In this document: positions 19,481-27,977 of the stretch, one piece after another | Numbering within the stretch: position 1 is the stretch's first letter | Layout of the letters: each line of letters starts with the position of its first letter | Origin: Salinicola peritrichatus | GTDB lineage: Bacteria > Pseudomonadota > Gammaproteobacteria > Pseudomonadales > Halomonadaceae | Reading direction: 5' to 3' | NCBI RefSeq assembly: GCF_003206715.1 | Contig: NZ_PZJU01000019.1 | Location: forward strand, 35,153-99,152 | Length of the DNA stretch: 64,000 nucleotides | Notes under the pieces: model-generated | What the model saw: the letters and a program-made list of their open reading frames with translations, nothing else | What the model was told of the DNA's origin: nothing | Database searches by the model: none | Made by a program: the position numbers and the translations under genes

Positions 19481-20256
19481 TGACTTCTTCAGAACTGACG
19501 CTGCGCGGCGTGGGTAAATCCTTCGGGCGTGGCAATCGGCGCAACCGTGTCCTTGATGGAATCGATTTGACGCTGGCGGATAATGAATTCGTTTCGTTGG
19601 TAGGGGCTTCGGGGTGTGGCAAGAGTACCTTGCTGTCACTGGTATCGGGCCTCCAGGACTATGACGAGGGCACGATCGAAGTCGGAGGTTCGCTGGTCGA
19701 GGGGCCCGGGCGTGATCGCGGCGTGGTGTTTCAGCACTACACCTTGATGCCTTGGCTCAACGCCCGGCAGAACATTGAATTTGCGCTCAAGGCGGCTGGC
19801 TACTCCCGCGCCGACAGCACGCGAATCGCCAACGAACATCTGGCTTTGGTTGGGCTGTCGGAGAGTGCCGAGGCCTACCCGTCTCAACTATCCGGTGGTA
19901 TGAAACAGCGCGTGGCAATCGCCAGGGCGCTTTCCTACAAGCCACGCATGCTACTGATGGATGAGCCGTTCGGGGCGCTCGATGCGCTGACACGTCGCGA
20001 TATGCAGGAGCTCTTGATTGATGTCTGGCAACATCACCGCTTGACGGTGCTGTTCGTGACCCACGATGTCGAGGAAGCGGTTTTTCTGTCCGACCGTGTG
20101 GTGGTGATGGGTCGCTACCCAGGCTGCATTCGAGAGGAGGTAAACATCGATCTGCCTCGGCCGCGTAAGCCCGAGGTGACCGGCTCGCCGGAGTTCGCCG
20201 AGTTGCACTGGCGAGTTATGTCCAGCATCAAGCAAGAGGCGGCACTCGCAAGCTAG
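19480..20256 (+). CDS. NitT/TauT-type ABC importer ATPase
   Basis: A 258-residue ATPase with Walker A GASGCGKS (about 46-53), signature QLSGGMKQR, Walker B MLLMDEPFGALD and the switch histidine in FVTHD. The sequence resembles SsuB/TauB/NrtD proteins. It completes a full importer with the two genes before it; the amidase gene follows after 79 bp. Confidence 0.93.
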   Translation: MTSSELTLRGVGKSFGRGNRRNRVLDGIDLTLADNEFVSLVGASGCGKSTLLSLVSGLQDYDEGTIEVGGSLVEGPGRDRGVVFQHYTLMPWLNARQNIEFALKAAGYSRADSTRIANEHLALVGLSESAEAYPSQLSGGMKQRVAIARALSYKPRMLLMDEPFGALDALTRRDMQELLIDVWQHHRLTVLFVTHDVEEAVFLSDRVVVMGRYPGCIREEVNIDLPRPRKPEVTGSPEFAELHWRVMSSIKQEAALAS

Positions 20257-20335
20257 TTCAAACGATTCCTGCAAGGCTCGTCTGGAAGATGTCGAGTATG
20301 CCAATGTCAACTGACGGTCCCAGGGCGAGGATGTT

Positions 20336-21526
20336 ATGACTCAAGCGCTTTCATCCAATGGTTTTCTGAACCATGAAACTGTCCGCTGTGAGCCTCTGGC
20401 TCCCGGCCCACTCGATGGCCTGCGTTTCGCCGCCAAGGATGTGATCGACGTGGCGGGGCATGTGACCGGACTGGGCAATCCCACCTGGCGGGCCACGCAC
20501 GCGCCTGCTACCGAGCACGCCAGTTGCGTATCACGCATGCTCAACAGTGGCGCTAGGTTCGTCGGCAAGACACACACCGACGAACTCGCCTACAGCCTGG
20601 CGGGGCAGAATGCCCACTATGGTACGCCGCCCAACCCGGCTGCGGCGGGCCGCATTCCCGGCGGCTCCTCGAGTGGGTCGGCGTCGGTCGTGGCGGCCGG
20701 TCTGGTGGACTTTGCCCTAGGCACGGATACCGGCGGTTCGATACGGATTCCCGCGAGCTACTGTGGGCTTTACGGCCTGAGACCCACGCATGGGGTGATC
20801 GACATGCAGGGTGTGGCTCACCTTGCGCCCAGTTTCGACACCCTCGGTTGGTTTGCGCGGGATGCAGCCACACTGCTGGCAGTGGGGCGTAGGCTGCTAC
20901 CGCCAGCGAGTACAAAACCTCCGATGACGCTGCGAACGCTATCCGAGGCGATGGCAACTGCTGACCTCGCGCTGAGTGAGCAGGTCACTGACTGGCACTC
21001 CGCGCTGGTCGATAAAGCTCCTGCACTGCAAATGGGCGGGGCGTTCGATATCGGTGACTTGGCGCCGCTGGCCGAAGCGTTTCGTGTTTGTCAGGCCGCC
21101 GAGGCATGGGCGGTGTTCGGTGACTGGATTCTGGAGCACTCACCGGAATTTGGCCCCGGCGTGCGGGAGCGCTTCGAGGCCGCACGCGGGGTGAGCGATA
21201 GCGAACGCGAATCCGCCGCGACGCAGTTCGCGGCGTTGCGTCAGCAGCTCCGCGACGGTTTAGGGACGGACACGCTGCTGTGCCTGCCAACGGCGCCTGC
21301 CTCCGCCCCGGCGCTGGACGCTTCGCCCGCGCAGGTCGATCAGGTGCGGCGCCGAACGCTCAAGATGACCGCCGTGGCGGGTATTGGTGGCCTGCCGCAG
21401 ATCACGATACCGGCGCTTTCGTTGGACGGGCCAGTCGGTGTGTCGTTGATCGGCCCTCCGGGTGGCGATCTCTACCTGTTGGAGTTGGCGGCTTCGCTGG
21501 CCATGAGAGGAGAAGGAGCCCCATGA
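20336..21526 (+). CDS. Amidase (amidase-signature family)
   Basis: A 396-residue amidase, shorter than AtzF. The Ser-Ser-Lys triad is visible: Lys about 34 in FAAKDVID, the GGSSSGS loop at 109-115 and nucleophile Ser about 135 in [10 protein letters not shown]. It lacks the AtzF C-terminal domain. It overlaps an HpxZ/AtzH-like gene by four bases. That pairing is known for amidases of oxalurate and carboxybiuret catabolism, so a ureide or carbamoyl-type amide is a reasonable substrate. Likely co-transcribed with the NitT/TauT importer. Confidence 0.88.
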   Translation: MTQALSSNGFLNHETVRCEPLAPGPLDGLRFAAKDVIDVAGHVTGLGNPTWRATHAPATEHASCVSRMLNSGARFVGKTHTDELAYSLAGQNAHYGTPPNPAAAGRIPGGSSSGSASVVAAGLVDFALGTDTGGSIRIPASYCGLYGLRPTHGVIDMQGVAHLAPSFDTLGWFARDAATLLAVGRRLLPPASTKPPMTLRTLSEAMATADLALSEQVTDWHSALVDKAPALQMGGAFDIGDLAPLAEAFRVCQAAEAWAVFGDWILEHSPEFGPGVRERFEAARGVSDSERESAATQFAALRQQLRDGLGTDTLLCLPTAPASAPALDASPAQVDQVRRRTLKMTAVAGIGGLPQITIPALSLDGPVGVSLIGPPGGDLYLLELAASLAMRGEGAP

Positions 21527-21914
21527 ACGATACGATACCGCTTGAAATCGGTCTACCGGAGATCGTCGCTGAAGTCACTCGCGCGTTCGAGCGCTACGAG
21601 CGTGCGTTGACGGGCAATGACGTTGCCGTGCTGGACGAGCTCTTTTGGGAAGATCCGCGGACGGTTCGCTACGGCGCAGGTGAAAATCTCTACGGCTACG
21701 CAGCGATTGCCGAGTTCCGGCGACGGCGCTCGCCAGCCGGGCTGGAGCGCACGCTTCACAATACCGTTATCATCACCTATGACGCGACATAGCAACCGCC
21801 TGGACGGAATTTACCCGCCCCAGTAGCGACAGTGTCGGGCGCCAGAGCCAGGTGTGGGGGCGTCGGCCCGAGGGGTGGCGCATCGTTGCCGCTCACGTTT
21901 CCCAGATGCGCTAG
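21523..21914 (+). pseudogene. HpxZ/AtzH-like (DUF3225) gene with a frameshift
   Basis: The first 90 codons match the small DUF3225/HpxZ family: [37 protein letters not shown] and [10 protein letters not shown]. The frame then stops at a TAG near 21788. Removing two bases (or adding one) at about 21786-21789 restores the usual ending ([20 protein letters not shown], then [11 protein letters not shown]) to a TAG at 21914. So the gene carries a single frameshift, either a real recent inactivation or a sequencing error. AtzH-like proteins accompany amidases in oxalurate/cyanurate-type pathways. Confidence 0.8.
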
Positions 21915-22047
21915 GCATGCCAAGATCGCCATGTTGAAGGATTAGTGATCGGCAGCAGAAAGCTCATATCTCGTAACTTGAAGCATCCTGAGTGCCGGAA
22001 GATCGTTAATCTTGGGGCGGCGATTCACGCCCAGTTTCGTTACTTAA

Positions 22048-22081
22048 AAGCCCCGTGCAATTTCTGAACGGTACGGGGCTT
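22048..22081 (+). terminator. Hairpin with 9-bp stem
   Basis: AAGCCCCGT pairs with ACGGGGCTT over a 16-base loop. It is followed by TGTCATTTC, so it is a weak terminator on its own. Confidence 0.5.
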
Positions 22082-22093
22082 GTCATTTCACTC

Positions 22094-22117
22094 AAACGCC
22101 CTTCGGGGCGTTTTTTT
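22094..22117 (+). terminator. Intrinsic terminator of the importer/amidase operon
   Basis: AAACGCCC pairs with GGGCGTTT around a TTCG tetraloop and is followed by a run of T to 22117. Classic rho-independent shape on the plus strand. Confidence 0.8.
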
Positions 22118-22320
22118 GGCCGTCAGCCAGGGTGGCGAGTGCCTTGAATCGACGGTGAGGTGGCATCCTTGCCGGTGTTCCTAGGGTCGTATCGTCCCTT
22201 GCGCGCATCATGGAGCCAATGCCACGTAATAGATAGAGCCCTTGAAAGAAATAACTCGGGGCTTCGATGATCCTCTGTAGGCGAGATCGCCGACCGCCCG
22301 CAAAAGCCCCGCTGGTGCAA

Positions 22321-22406
22321 TTAACATTTTCCGTCGCGAGTGCGAGTGGCCTTCGGCACGGTGGATCCGATCATGATCATTCCGGTTCCCGCGCGAGGCT
22401 CCATCC
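22321..22406 (+). promoter_or_regulatory. Leader of first conjugation operon, TTAACATTTTCC element
   Basis: TTAACATTTTCC at 22321-22332 with GGATCC 41 bases later (22362). Similar elements precede the genes at 31071, 42359 and 43743. Probably an element-specific promoter or activator site. Confidence 0.45.
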
Positions 22407-23033
22407 ATGACTTACCCGAAGAAAGCCCGGCTGTTCCCCTTAGCATTCCTCTTTGCGTTGATGGCTGGCTGTGCCCAGCAGCAAACGCAGCCACCCTCCG
22501 AGAGTGAACGCATCGCTGCGCAATACCCTGATGCCGACAAGGTGACGATCGATATCACCAAACCGACAGCCCGGCCAGGTTCATCCTCCCAAGTCGTCGC
22601 GACCGGGATGGATCAACCAACCCACGATGTCGAGCCGGATGTCTACCGTGACCGGCGTCGGGATCGCCAATCTCGCATCGAGGTGCTGCGTGGTGGGCGG
22701 TACTCCCTGGTTTCCGCCAAGGCCACGCTACAACAGCGCGAACTGCTGGAGCAGGTTGTCGATATCTCGATTCCCGCGTCACTCAATCCCTCCGTCGAAG
22801 ACGGTATTCGATACACGCTGCAGCACACGGGATTCGGGCTTTGCCGACCGCAGGGCGAACCTCAGCAATTGCTCTACAGCCGTCCGCTACCGGCTGCTCA
22901 TTTCGACCTGGGACCGATGCCGCTACGTGAGGCGTTACAGGTGCTGGGCGGCCCGGCATTCGAGGTGCAGGCCGATCCGATCGCGCGGATGGTGTGCTAC
23001 CAGGTTCGCGACCAGCGTTTGGTCAAGGAGTGA
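22407..23033 (+). CDS. PilL-type lipoprotein of the conjugative element
   Basis: A 208-residue secreted lipoprotein: signal peptide ends in the lipobox MAGC (Cys about 22). The C-terminal half has the PilL N-terminal-region pattern (GIRYTLQHTGFGLC, LPAAHFDLGPMPLREALQVL and MVCYQVRD). In GI-type elements this short PilL-like protein opens the conjugation operon and probably belongs to the type IV pilus-like or envelope part. ATG 22407 has GAGG upstream. Followed after three bases by the next gene. Confidence 0.82.
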   Translation: MTYPKKARLFPLAFLFALMAGCAQQQTQPPSESERIAAQYPDADKVTIDITKPTARPGSSSQVVATGMDQPTHDVEPDVYRDRRRDRQSRIEVLRGGRYSLVSAKATLQQRELLEQVVDISIPASLNPSVEDGIRYTLQHTGFGLCRPQGEPQQLLYSRPLPAAHFDLGPMPLREALQVLGGPAFEVQADPIARMVCYQVRDQRLVKE

Positions 23034-23036
23034 ACC

Positions 23037-23813
23037 ATGACGGACAAGATCATTCCTGACATGCCCGAAGACATGGAATCAACGGCCAAGGAACACGGTT
23101 TTACATCGGTCGTCGAGCGCCAGAAGCGCTTCAGTCTAATGCGCGTGGCGATCTTCATCGTCGTGTTACTGGTAGTCCTGGTGGGTGTGTTTCTGTGGGT
23201 GAAAGGGCGCGAACAGAGCGCTGGGCCGACACTCAAATCCGTGGTGCTGGAGCAACAACAGACCATCGTTCAGCTTCGGGATTCGGTTAACTCGCTGCAA
23301 CAGGCGAGGGACACCCAGGCACAGTCGCAGCAAGACCTTGCTGGGGGACTGTCTGCCGTTCGAGATGCGCTGGCCCAGCAGGCGGATCGTTTGGCGAATA
23401 CGGCGTCGAAGGATTTGTCGGGGGAGCTGGAAGCGCTCTCGCAACGCGTAGACGAGCTCTCCGCGTCGGTCGATACCCGTTTCGAGGCCGCCCTCGAAAA
23501 GCAACAGGAGCTAGAAAAGGGGATGGAAGCCGTGCGTAAGCTACGCGCAACGTCACAGCCTCGCCAATCGGCGTCAACGACGACGCGCCAGCGTCGTCCC
23601 GCACCACCATCTCCCTCGTTCTCCATTGCCGGAAGTGAGTTGCGCGGCGGACGGCACTATCTGGCGATTTCATCGGGGCCGGCCACCCGTCTCCGCGATC
23701 TGCGGTTGCTTGGCGTCGGCGAGAGCCTGGGGGCCTGGCGTCTGGCGTCGATCGATGGTCACTCGGCTGCCTTCTCCATCAATGGCCAGACGGTCGTCAT
23801 GCCCGTTCCATAA
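23037..23813 (+). CDS. Single-pass coiled-coil membrane protein of the element
   Basis: A 258-residue protein with a cytoplasmic N-terminus, one membrane helix at about 37-58 (IFIVVLLVVLVGVFLWV), a long periplasmic coiled coil (about 65-165, rich in Gln/Leu/Ala heptads) and a small C-terminal globular part. The topology recalls PilN/PilP-like or TcpQ-like accessory proteins of pilus machines, and the position after the PilL-type gene is constant in related elements. No named family can be assigned safely. Confidence 0.65.
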   Translation: MTDKIIPDMPEDMESTAKEHGFTSVVERQKRFSLMRVAIFIVVLLVVLVGVFLWVKGREQSAGPTLKSVVLEQQQTIVQLRDSVNSLQQARDTQAQSQQDLAGGLSAVRDALAQQADRLANTASKDLSGELEALSQRVDELSASVDTRFEAALEKQQELEKGMEAVRKLRATSQPRQSASTTTRQRRPAPPSPSFSIAGSELRGGRHYLAISSGPATRLRDLRLLGVGESLGAWRLASIDGHSAAFSINGQTVVMPVP

Positions 23814-23823
23814 GGAAATTTCC

Positions 23824-24552
23824 ATGACAATGTTTCCGGTGGGACGAAAAAAGGGGCTAGGCGCGATGGTCTTACTGTTCGCTATCACCGCCCCGGTTTG
23901 GGCGCAGCAAGGGCAGGACAGCCAGTCGACACGGATCGATCAGACACAGGTTGAACAAAGCGCTCAACGCCCGGCTCAAGCCTGGGGGCTCGATCAGCAG
24001 GAGTATGAGCGCTATCAGGCCATTATGCAGGGGCCTCGCGGCACCTGGTCGCCTGACCTGGATCCTCTAACGGCTCTGGGGTTGGAAGCGCAGAGTGATG
24101 CCGAGCGACAAAAGTATGCCGAGATGTTGGTCGAAGCCGAGCGTAAACGCGTCGAGGCCGAGCTTGCCTTCCAGCGTGCCTACGATGACGCCTGGCGTCG
24201 ACTCTATCCGGATGACATGCCGGTGCATTCGTTCACGACCAAGGGAGGCGCCGATGCATCGCAGTCGGTATTTGGAGCTAGCAGCAGAGACGCTTCACAG
24301 CGCTTGAATGTGGTCGTGGCGTCTCAGGGATGTGAGCAGTGCGAGTCCACGGTCAGGCGGCTGATCAGCCTAGGTGCAGCGATGGACATCTGGGTGGTCG
24401 ACTCGAATGGGAATGATAGCCGGATCCGCACCTGGGCCGCCAAGGTGGGCATTCCTCCCGAGCAGGTTCGGGCAGGCGGTATCACACTGAATCACGGTGG
24501 CTCGTTGGATATCGACCCCTCAGAGCTACCGCGCGTCGCGCCGAGGGGCTGA
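23824..24552 (+). CDS. Conjugative element protein, PFL_4693 (TIGR03759) family
   Basis: A 242-residue exported protein. A signal peptide (about 1-28, ending VWAQ) is followed by the family segment YERYQAIMQGPRGTWSPDLD and TALGLEAQSDAER. The C-terminal part contains a CEQC motif (about 170) in a thioredoxin-like segment (WVVDSNGNDSRIRTWAAKVG), which suggests a redox-active periplasmic fold. I start at ATG 23824, eleven bases after the previous stop; the longer frame overlaps coding sequence. Family members are required for mating-pair formation in ways not yet defined. Confidence 0.82.
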   Translation: MTMFPVGRKKGLGAMVLLFAITAPVWAQQGQDSQSTRIDQTQVEQSAQRPAQAWGLDQQEYERYQAIMQGPRGTWSPDLDPLTALGLEAQSDAERQKYAEMLVEAERKRVEAELAFQRAYDDAWRRLYPDDMPVHSFTTKGGADASQSVFGASSRDASQRLNVVVASQGCEQCESTVRRLISLGAAMDIWVVDSNGNDSRIRTWAAKVGIPPEQVRAGGITLNHGGSLDIDPSELPRVAPRG

Positions 24553-24555
24553 ATT

Positions 24556-25353
24556 ATGCGGCGCTGGTCGGAGGTGATTAAGGTCCTGATTATTGGCGCG
24601 TTCGTGGCGATGACTCTAATCCATTCGATACAGTCTTATGCCGCCGAGCCGGACATCCCATCGGCCTACGTCGTGGCTGCAGAGGATAATGGCATTCCCC
24701 CCGAAGTCCTTTATGCCGTGGCCAGTGCCGAATCCAAAACCCGGTTGGATGCGGGTGTGCGACCCTGGCCCTGGACGTTGAACGTCGCTGGAAAATCGAT
24801 GCGTTTCGGTGATCGCCAGTCCGCGTGCGAGGCGCTGCTTGATGCGCTTGAGACGACGCAGATCGTTGATGTCGGCATTGCTCAGCTCAACTTTCGCTGG
24901 CAGCCCCAGTTGTTCGGCCAGGGGCGTCGCTTTTCCGATCCCTGCGAGGGGTTGAACCCCTACGCGAATCTGGATGAAGCGGCGCGGCTGCTGCGTCAGT
25001 ACCACGACGAGGCCGGTGACTGGCTGGTTGCAGCCGGTCGCTATCACCGCCCGGCGGGAGGCAAACCCGCCGCTCGCTATCGCGCCATCGTCAGCCGAGA
25101 GCTCGCGGCGCTGGGGGCGGCCCCCTCCCTGCAAACACCCTCGGCGGCCGTTCTGGCTGCACGGTCGCCCTCATCCTCGGCTCGCGAGTCTGGTGGCTTT
25201 ACGCCGCCGTCCAAGGTCGTTGCAGCACGTCGCGCACTGGCCCCCGGCGCTCTCACCTGGGTGACACCGCAACCCCTGGCTGCCGATGACAGTGCCGTCA
25301 CCTGGGTGACGCCTACAAAGCGTCAGTGGATGGCCGAAGTCGCGAGTCGTTGA
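24556..25353 (+). CDS. Lytic transglycosylase of the conjugation system
   Basis: A 265-residue periplasmic peptidoglycan hydrolase of the SLT/VirB1 type that opens the cell wall for machine assembly. An N-terminal signal or anchor helix spans 9-28. The catalytic Glu lies in AVASAESKTRLD (about 58), followed by VDVGIAQLNFRWQP, PYANLDEAARLLRQYHD and the terminal AAGRYHRP motif. The C-terminal 80 residues are low-complexity and contain a tandem ALTWVTPQ/AVTWVTPT repeat. Preceded by three bases after the PFL_4693 gene. Confidence 0.85.
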   Translation: MRRWSEVIKVLIIGAFVAMTLIHSIQSYAAEPDIPSAYVVAAEDNGIPPEVLYAVASAESKTRLDAGVRPWPWTLNVAGKSMRFGDRQSACEALLDALETTQIVDVGIAQLNFRWQPQLFGQGRRFSDPCEGLNPYANLDEAARLLRQYHDEAGDWLVAAGRYHRPAGGKPAARYRAIVSRELAALGAAPSLQTPSAAVLAARSPSSSARESGGFTPPSKVVAARRALAPGALTWVTPQPLAADDSAVTWVTPTKRQWMAEVASR

Positions 25354-25372
25354 TCTTTACAGGAGTGAAACC

Positions 25373-25948
25373 ATGGCTGCCTGGAGTATGACGCATCGTA
25401 TCTGTCTCACGCTGGCCTTGATGGCCTGTTTGCCAGTGGCTTACGCCCAATCGCCAGCGCAGCGTCCTCCAGGTCTCCCGGACCTGGAAGTGGTGGCCGA
25501 TCATGGCGGTGAGTCGACACGCCGCTATTTCGCGCCGATCGCCGGTGCCGGTGTCTCGGGATCGGAGGGCTACTCGCCGCAAATTGGCGTGACCCAACGC
25601 CGTACACAGCCATTCAGCGAAGCGGACATGTTGCCCGTGGTCAGTGAACGGCTTTCGACCGGAACCGTCGCCAGGCGTGAGCTGCAACTGCCCGGTGGCT
25701 TTACTCCGATCTTCCTGATCGGTGACGACGATCTGTCTCGGCAGTGGCTCGCCCAGCGTGGCGACATCCTGCGCGAGATGAATGCGGTAGGGCTGGTCGT
25801 GCAGGTATCCGATGAGTCATCCCTGCAGGCGCTTCGCGCCGAGGCTGCGGGCCTGGAGCTGCGTCCTGTGTCTGGCGATGGTCTCGCCGAGAGGTTGGGA
25901 CTACAGCATTACCCGGTGCTGATCAGTGCCAACGGCATCGAGCAATAA
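25373..25948 (+). CDS. Conjugative element protein, PFL_4695 (TIGR03765) family
   Basis: A 191-residue exported protein with a signal peptide ending AYAQ (about 1-26). The family pattern is LEVVADHGGEST near the mature N-terminus, VVSERLSTGTVARREL, TPIFLIGDDDLSRQWL and YPVLISANGIEQ at the very end. The second half looks like a thioredoxin-type fold without a CXXC pair. AGGAG precedes the start. Role in the transfer machine unknown. Confidence 0.85.
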   Translation: MAAWSMTHRICLTLALMACLPVAYAQSPAQRPPGLPDLEVVADHGGESTRRYFAPIAGAGVSGSEGYSPQIGVTQRRTQPFSEADMLPVVSERLSTGTVARRELQLPGGFTPIFLIGDDDLSRQWLAQRGDILREMNAVGLVVQVSDESSLQALRAEAAGLELRPVSGDGLAERLGLQHYPVLISANGIEQ

Positions 25949-25961
25949 GCGGAGGGACATG

Positions 25962-27977
25962 ATGACATCACCATTGCCCGACAAGGATTCGATGATGGCG
26001 TCAGTGGCTCGGTGCTTTCGACGCTACAAGCGCAGTGCCACGCGGCGAGAGAAAGCGGTCGAGCTGATGTGGTTGCACGTAACGAAGCTGATGGCGACCT
26101 GGCTGGCCGAGGCCAACGTGACTCGACTGATCCGGCGAGAAACTACCGGCCGAGGAGAGGTCGATCACATTCTCCTGGGGCTATGGAAGATCCGGCACAC
26201 GACGTCGGGGGAGACACGCACCTATCGGCTCGATCTGGCGAGTGGGCGCTGGCGACGTGACCGATGTCTGGATCGCTGGCCAGAGCTGAAACTGTTGCCT
26301 GTTACAGCAGAAGGGGTGCTGGCTTTCACTTGGGAAAGTCTGATTGGAGACGCTTTCGATGAAGTCTTCCGTCAAGCGTCGAAGGCACTCAGGTTGCCGA
26401 CATTCGAGTACGGCTACCTCAATGGGGAGCTGGTCCGACGTTGGGAGCGACGCGATCTGTCGAAGGTCTGTTTGATACTCGCCAACGATCAGTCGTTGGA
26501 GCAGCAAATACGGACGGATGTCCGTTACCCCATGGAAGTCGATGCCTGCGAAAGCTGTGATCGGTGGTGGGATGAGCAGGGCGCTTTCGATGTAGAAGGT
26601 CTCGAGGTTGAGCCAAGAGGGCCCGAGCACTGCCATGAGTGCGCGGAGAACGAGAGCACGGTGATGAAACGGCTGGCCACGGTAAATGCGCAGTTTGGTG
26701 ACATTCGGGCCTTGAACCTGGGGGAGGGGCGCTCCTATGCCCAGCTCAAGACCCTGGGCGGCTATCGCGTCAAGGCGTTGACGACCGGCCTGTGGCGAGA
26801 AGCCCTCGATCGGCGATCGATCTCTCTGACGTCACGCATCGTGGGCACGCGCGCGTGTCTCTACCTGACGTCAGTATTGCGGGTTCAGGCCAATCTCGAT
26901 GCGGTGGAGCGCATTGCCACCGAAAGACCGCAGTGGTTGCCGGCACTGTCCAGGATCCATCCCCGTCAATGGGATCGACCCGACTTGTTCTCGCGCAAGC
27001 TCTGGGTCCGTCGAGGAGAATCTGAGGTCCCCATCGATCGGCGAGCGTTTGGGTCCGATCGGATGCTTTGCAGTCTGGGAAGTCCCAGTAGCTTTCGTTT
27101 CCTCAACGATTCCTCCCAGGTTGGCGTAGCCATGATTCTACTGGGTTGGGCGAAGCTGTCGGAGCATTTCGGCAGCGCCCGTGGCCACATCGATGAATGG
27201 ATCACCTTCCTGCAGGCGCTTGCGCCGTCTGCCGACCGTCGCCCCGCGGCCCGAATGCTGGCCATCAGGGCGGGATTGATATTGATGCAGTACTGCCTTG
27301 CACGATGTGACGCGTCGCTCGCACTCGACAAGCTGAAACAGCCAGCGGTCATGCGCCTGGGGCGCGCCTGGGTCGCCGAGCGAATGACTGTCTGGCAGGA
27401 CCAGGGGTATCGCGAGTTGATGCGCTCCAAGTCGAGGGGCGAGGCCAGCCTCCAGCAGGCCAGCGATTGGTGCCTGTCCCAGAACTGGCGCTACCCGGAC
27501 CACAACATGCACTGGACTGCCATTGAGCGGCATTCCCATACCTGGCATGAGCAGGTGCAGGCGGAAGCTCGCAGACGGCGGGAGGAGCAGCAGCGACTGG
27601 ATCAGGGAAGGGAGGCGCTGCCAAAAGACCTCGCCTGGGCGTCACCCGTCGACACCATTCAGACGGATCGTTTCGTGGCGACGCCACTGACCGATAGCGA
27701 AGCCCTGCGTGTCGAGGGGGATGTGATGCACCACTGTGTCAGCGTCTATGACGAGTCCTGCCACTATGGTCGATATCTGGTCTTCTCGATCGTACCCACT
27801 GCCGCCGGCGCGGAAAAAGGAGATCGCGCCACGCTGGGGGTTCATCTCGGGGCGGGAGGTTTCCAGCTCAATCAGCTCTACAGCTATTGCAACCAACCCG
27901 TCTCCAGGGATGTGCGAGCGTTCGCCGATCATGTCCTGGCGGCACTCAATCAGTCTCTGAGGGAGAAGGCCGCATGA
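25962..27977 (+). CDS. PcfJ-like protein
   Basis: A 671-residue cytoplasmic protein with a C-terminal PcfJ domain (about 570-665). Its hallmark is the conserved MHHCVSVYDESCHYGRYLVFS stretch with paired His/Cys, followed by NQPVSRDVRAF. PcfJ is named from a gene of the enterococcal conjugative plasmid pCF10 and its function is unknown. Two zinc-like pairs occur in the middle (CESC and CHEC, about 195-240). I start at ATG 25962 because GGAGGG lies six bases upstream; ATG 25959 is too close to it. It overlaps the TraD gene by four bases. Confidence 0.75.
   Translation: MTSPLPDKDSMMASVARCFRRYKRSATRREKAVELMWLHVTKLMATWLAEANVTRLIRRETTGRGEVDHILLGLWKIRHTTSGETRTYRLDLASGRWRRDRCLDRWPELKLLPVTAEGVLAFTWESLIGDAFDEVFRQASKALRLPTFEYGYLNGELVRRWERRDLSKVCLILANDQSLEQQIRTDVRYPMEVDACESCDRWWDEQGAFDVEGLEVEPRGPEHCHECAENESTVMKRLATVNAQFGDIRALNLGEGRSYAQLKTLGGYRVKALTTGLWREALDRRSISLTSRIVGTRACLYLTSVLRVQANLDAVERIATERPQWLPALSRIHPRQWDRPDLFSRKLWVRRGESEVPIDRRAFGSDRMLCSLGSPSSFRFLNDSSQVGVAMILLGWAKLSEHFGSARGHIDEWITFLQALAPSADRRPAARMLAIRAGLILMQYCLARCDASLALDKLKQPAVMRLGRAWVAERMTVWQDQGYRELMRSKSRGEASLQQASDWCLSQNWRYPDHNMHWTAIERHSHTWHEQVQAEARRRREEQQRLDQGREALPKDLAWASPVDTIQTDRFVATPLTDSEALRVEGDVMHHCVSVYDESCHYGRYLVFSIVPTAAGAEKGDRATLGVHLGAGGFQLNQLYSYCNQPVSRDVRAFADHVLAALNQSLREKAA

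Larger units (their letters stand above)
21915..22406. other. Junction between catabolic block and conjugation module
   Basis: A 492-bp stretch without a convincing gene. It contains two terminators (22048-22117), a later GC-rich repeat pair (CGGGGCTT near 22247 and AAGCCCCG near 22303 that could fold across about 48 bases), and the TTAACATTTTCC element at 22321. An element boundary could lie here but no attachment-site duplication can be identified from this window. Confidence 0.5.
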
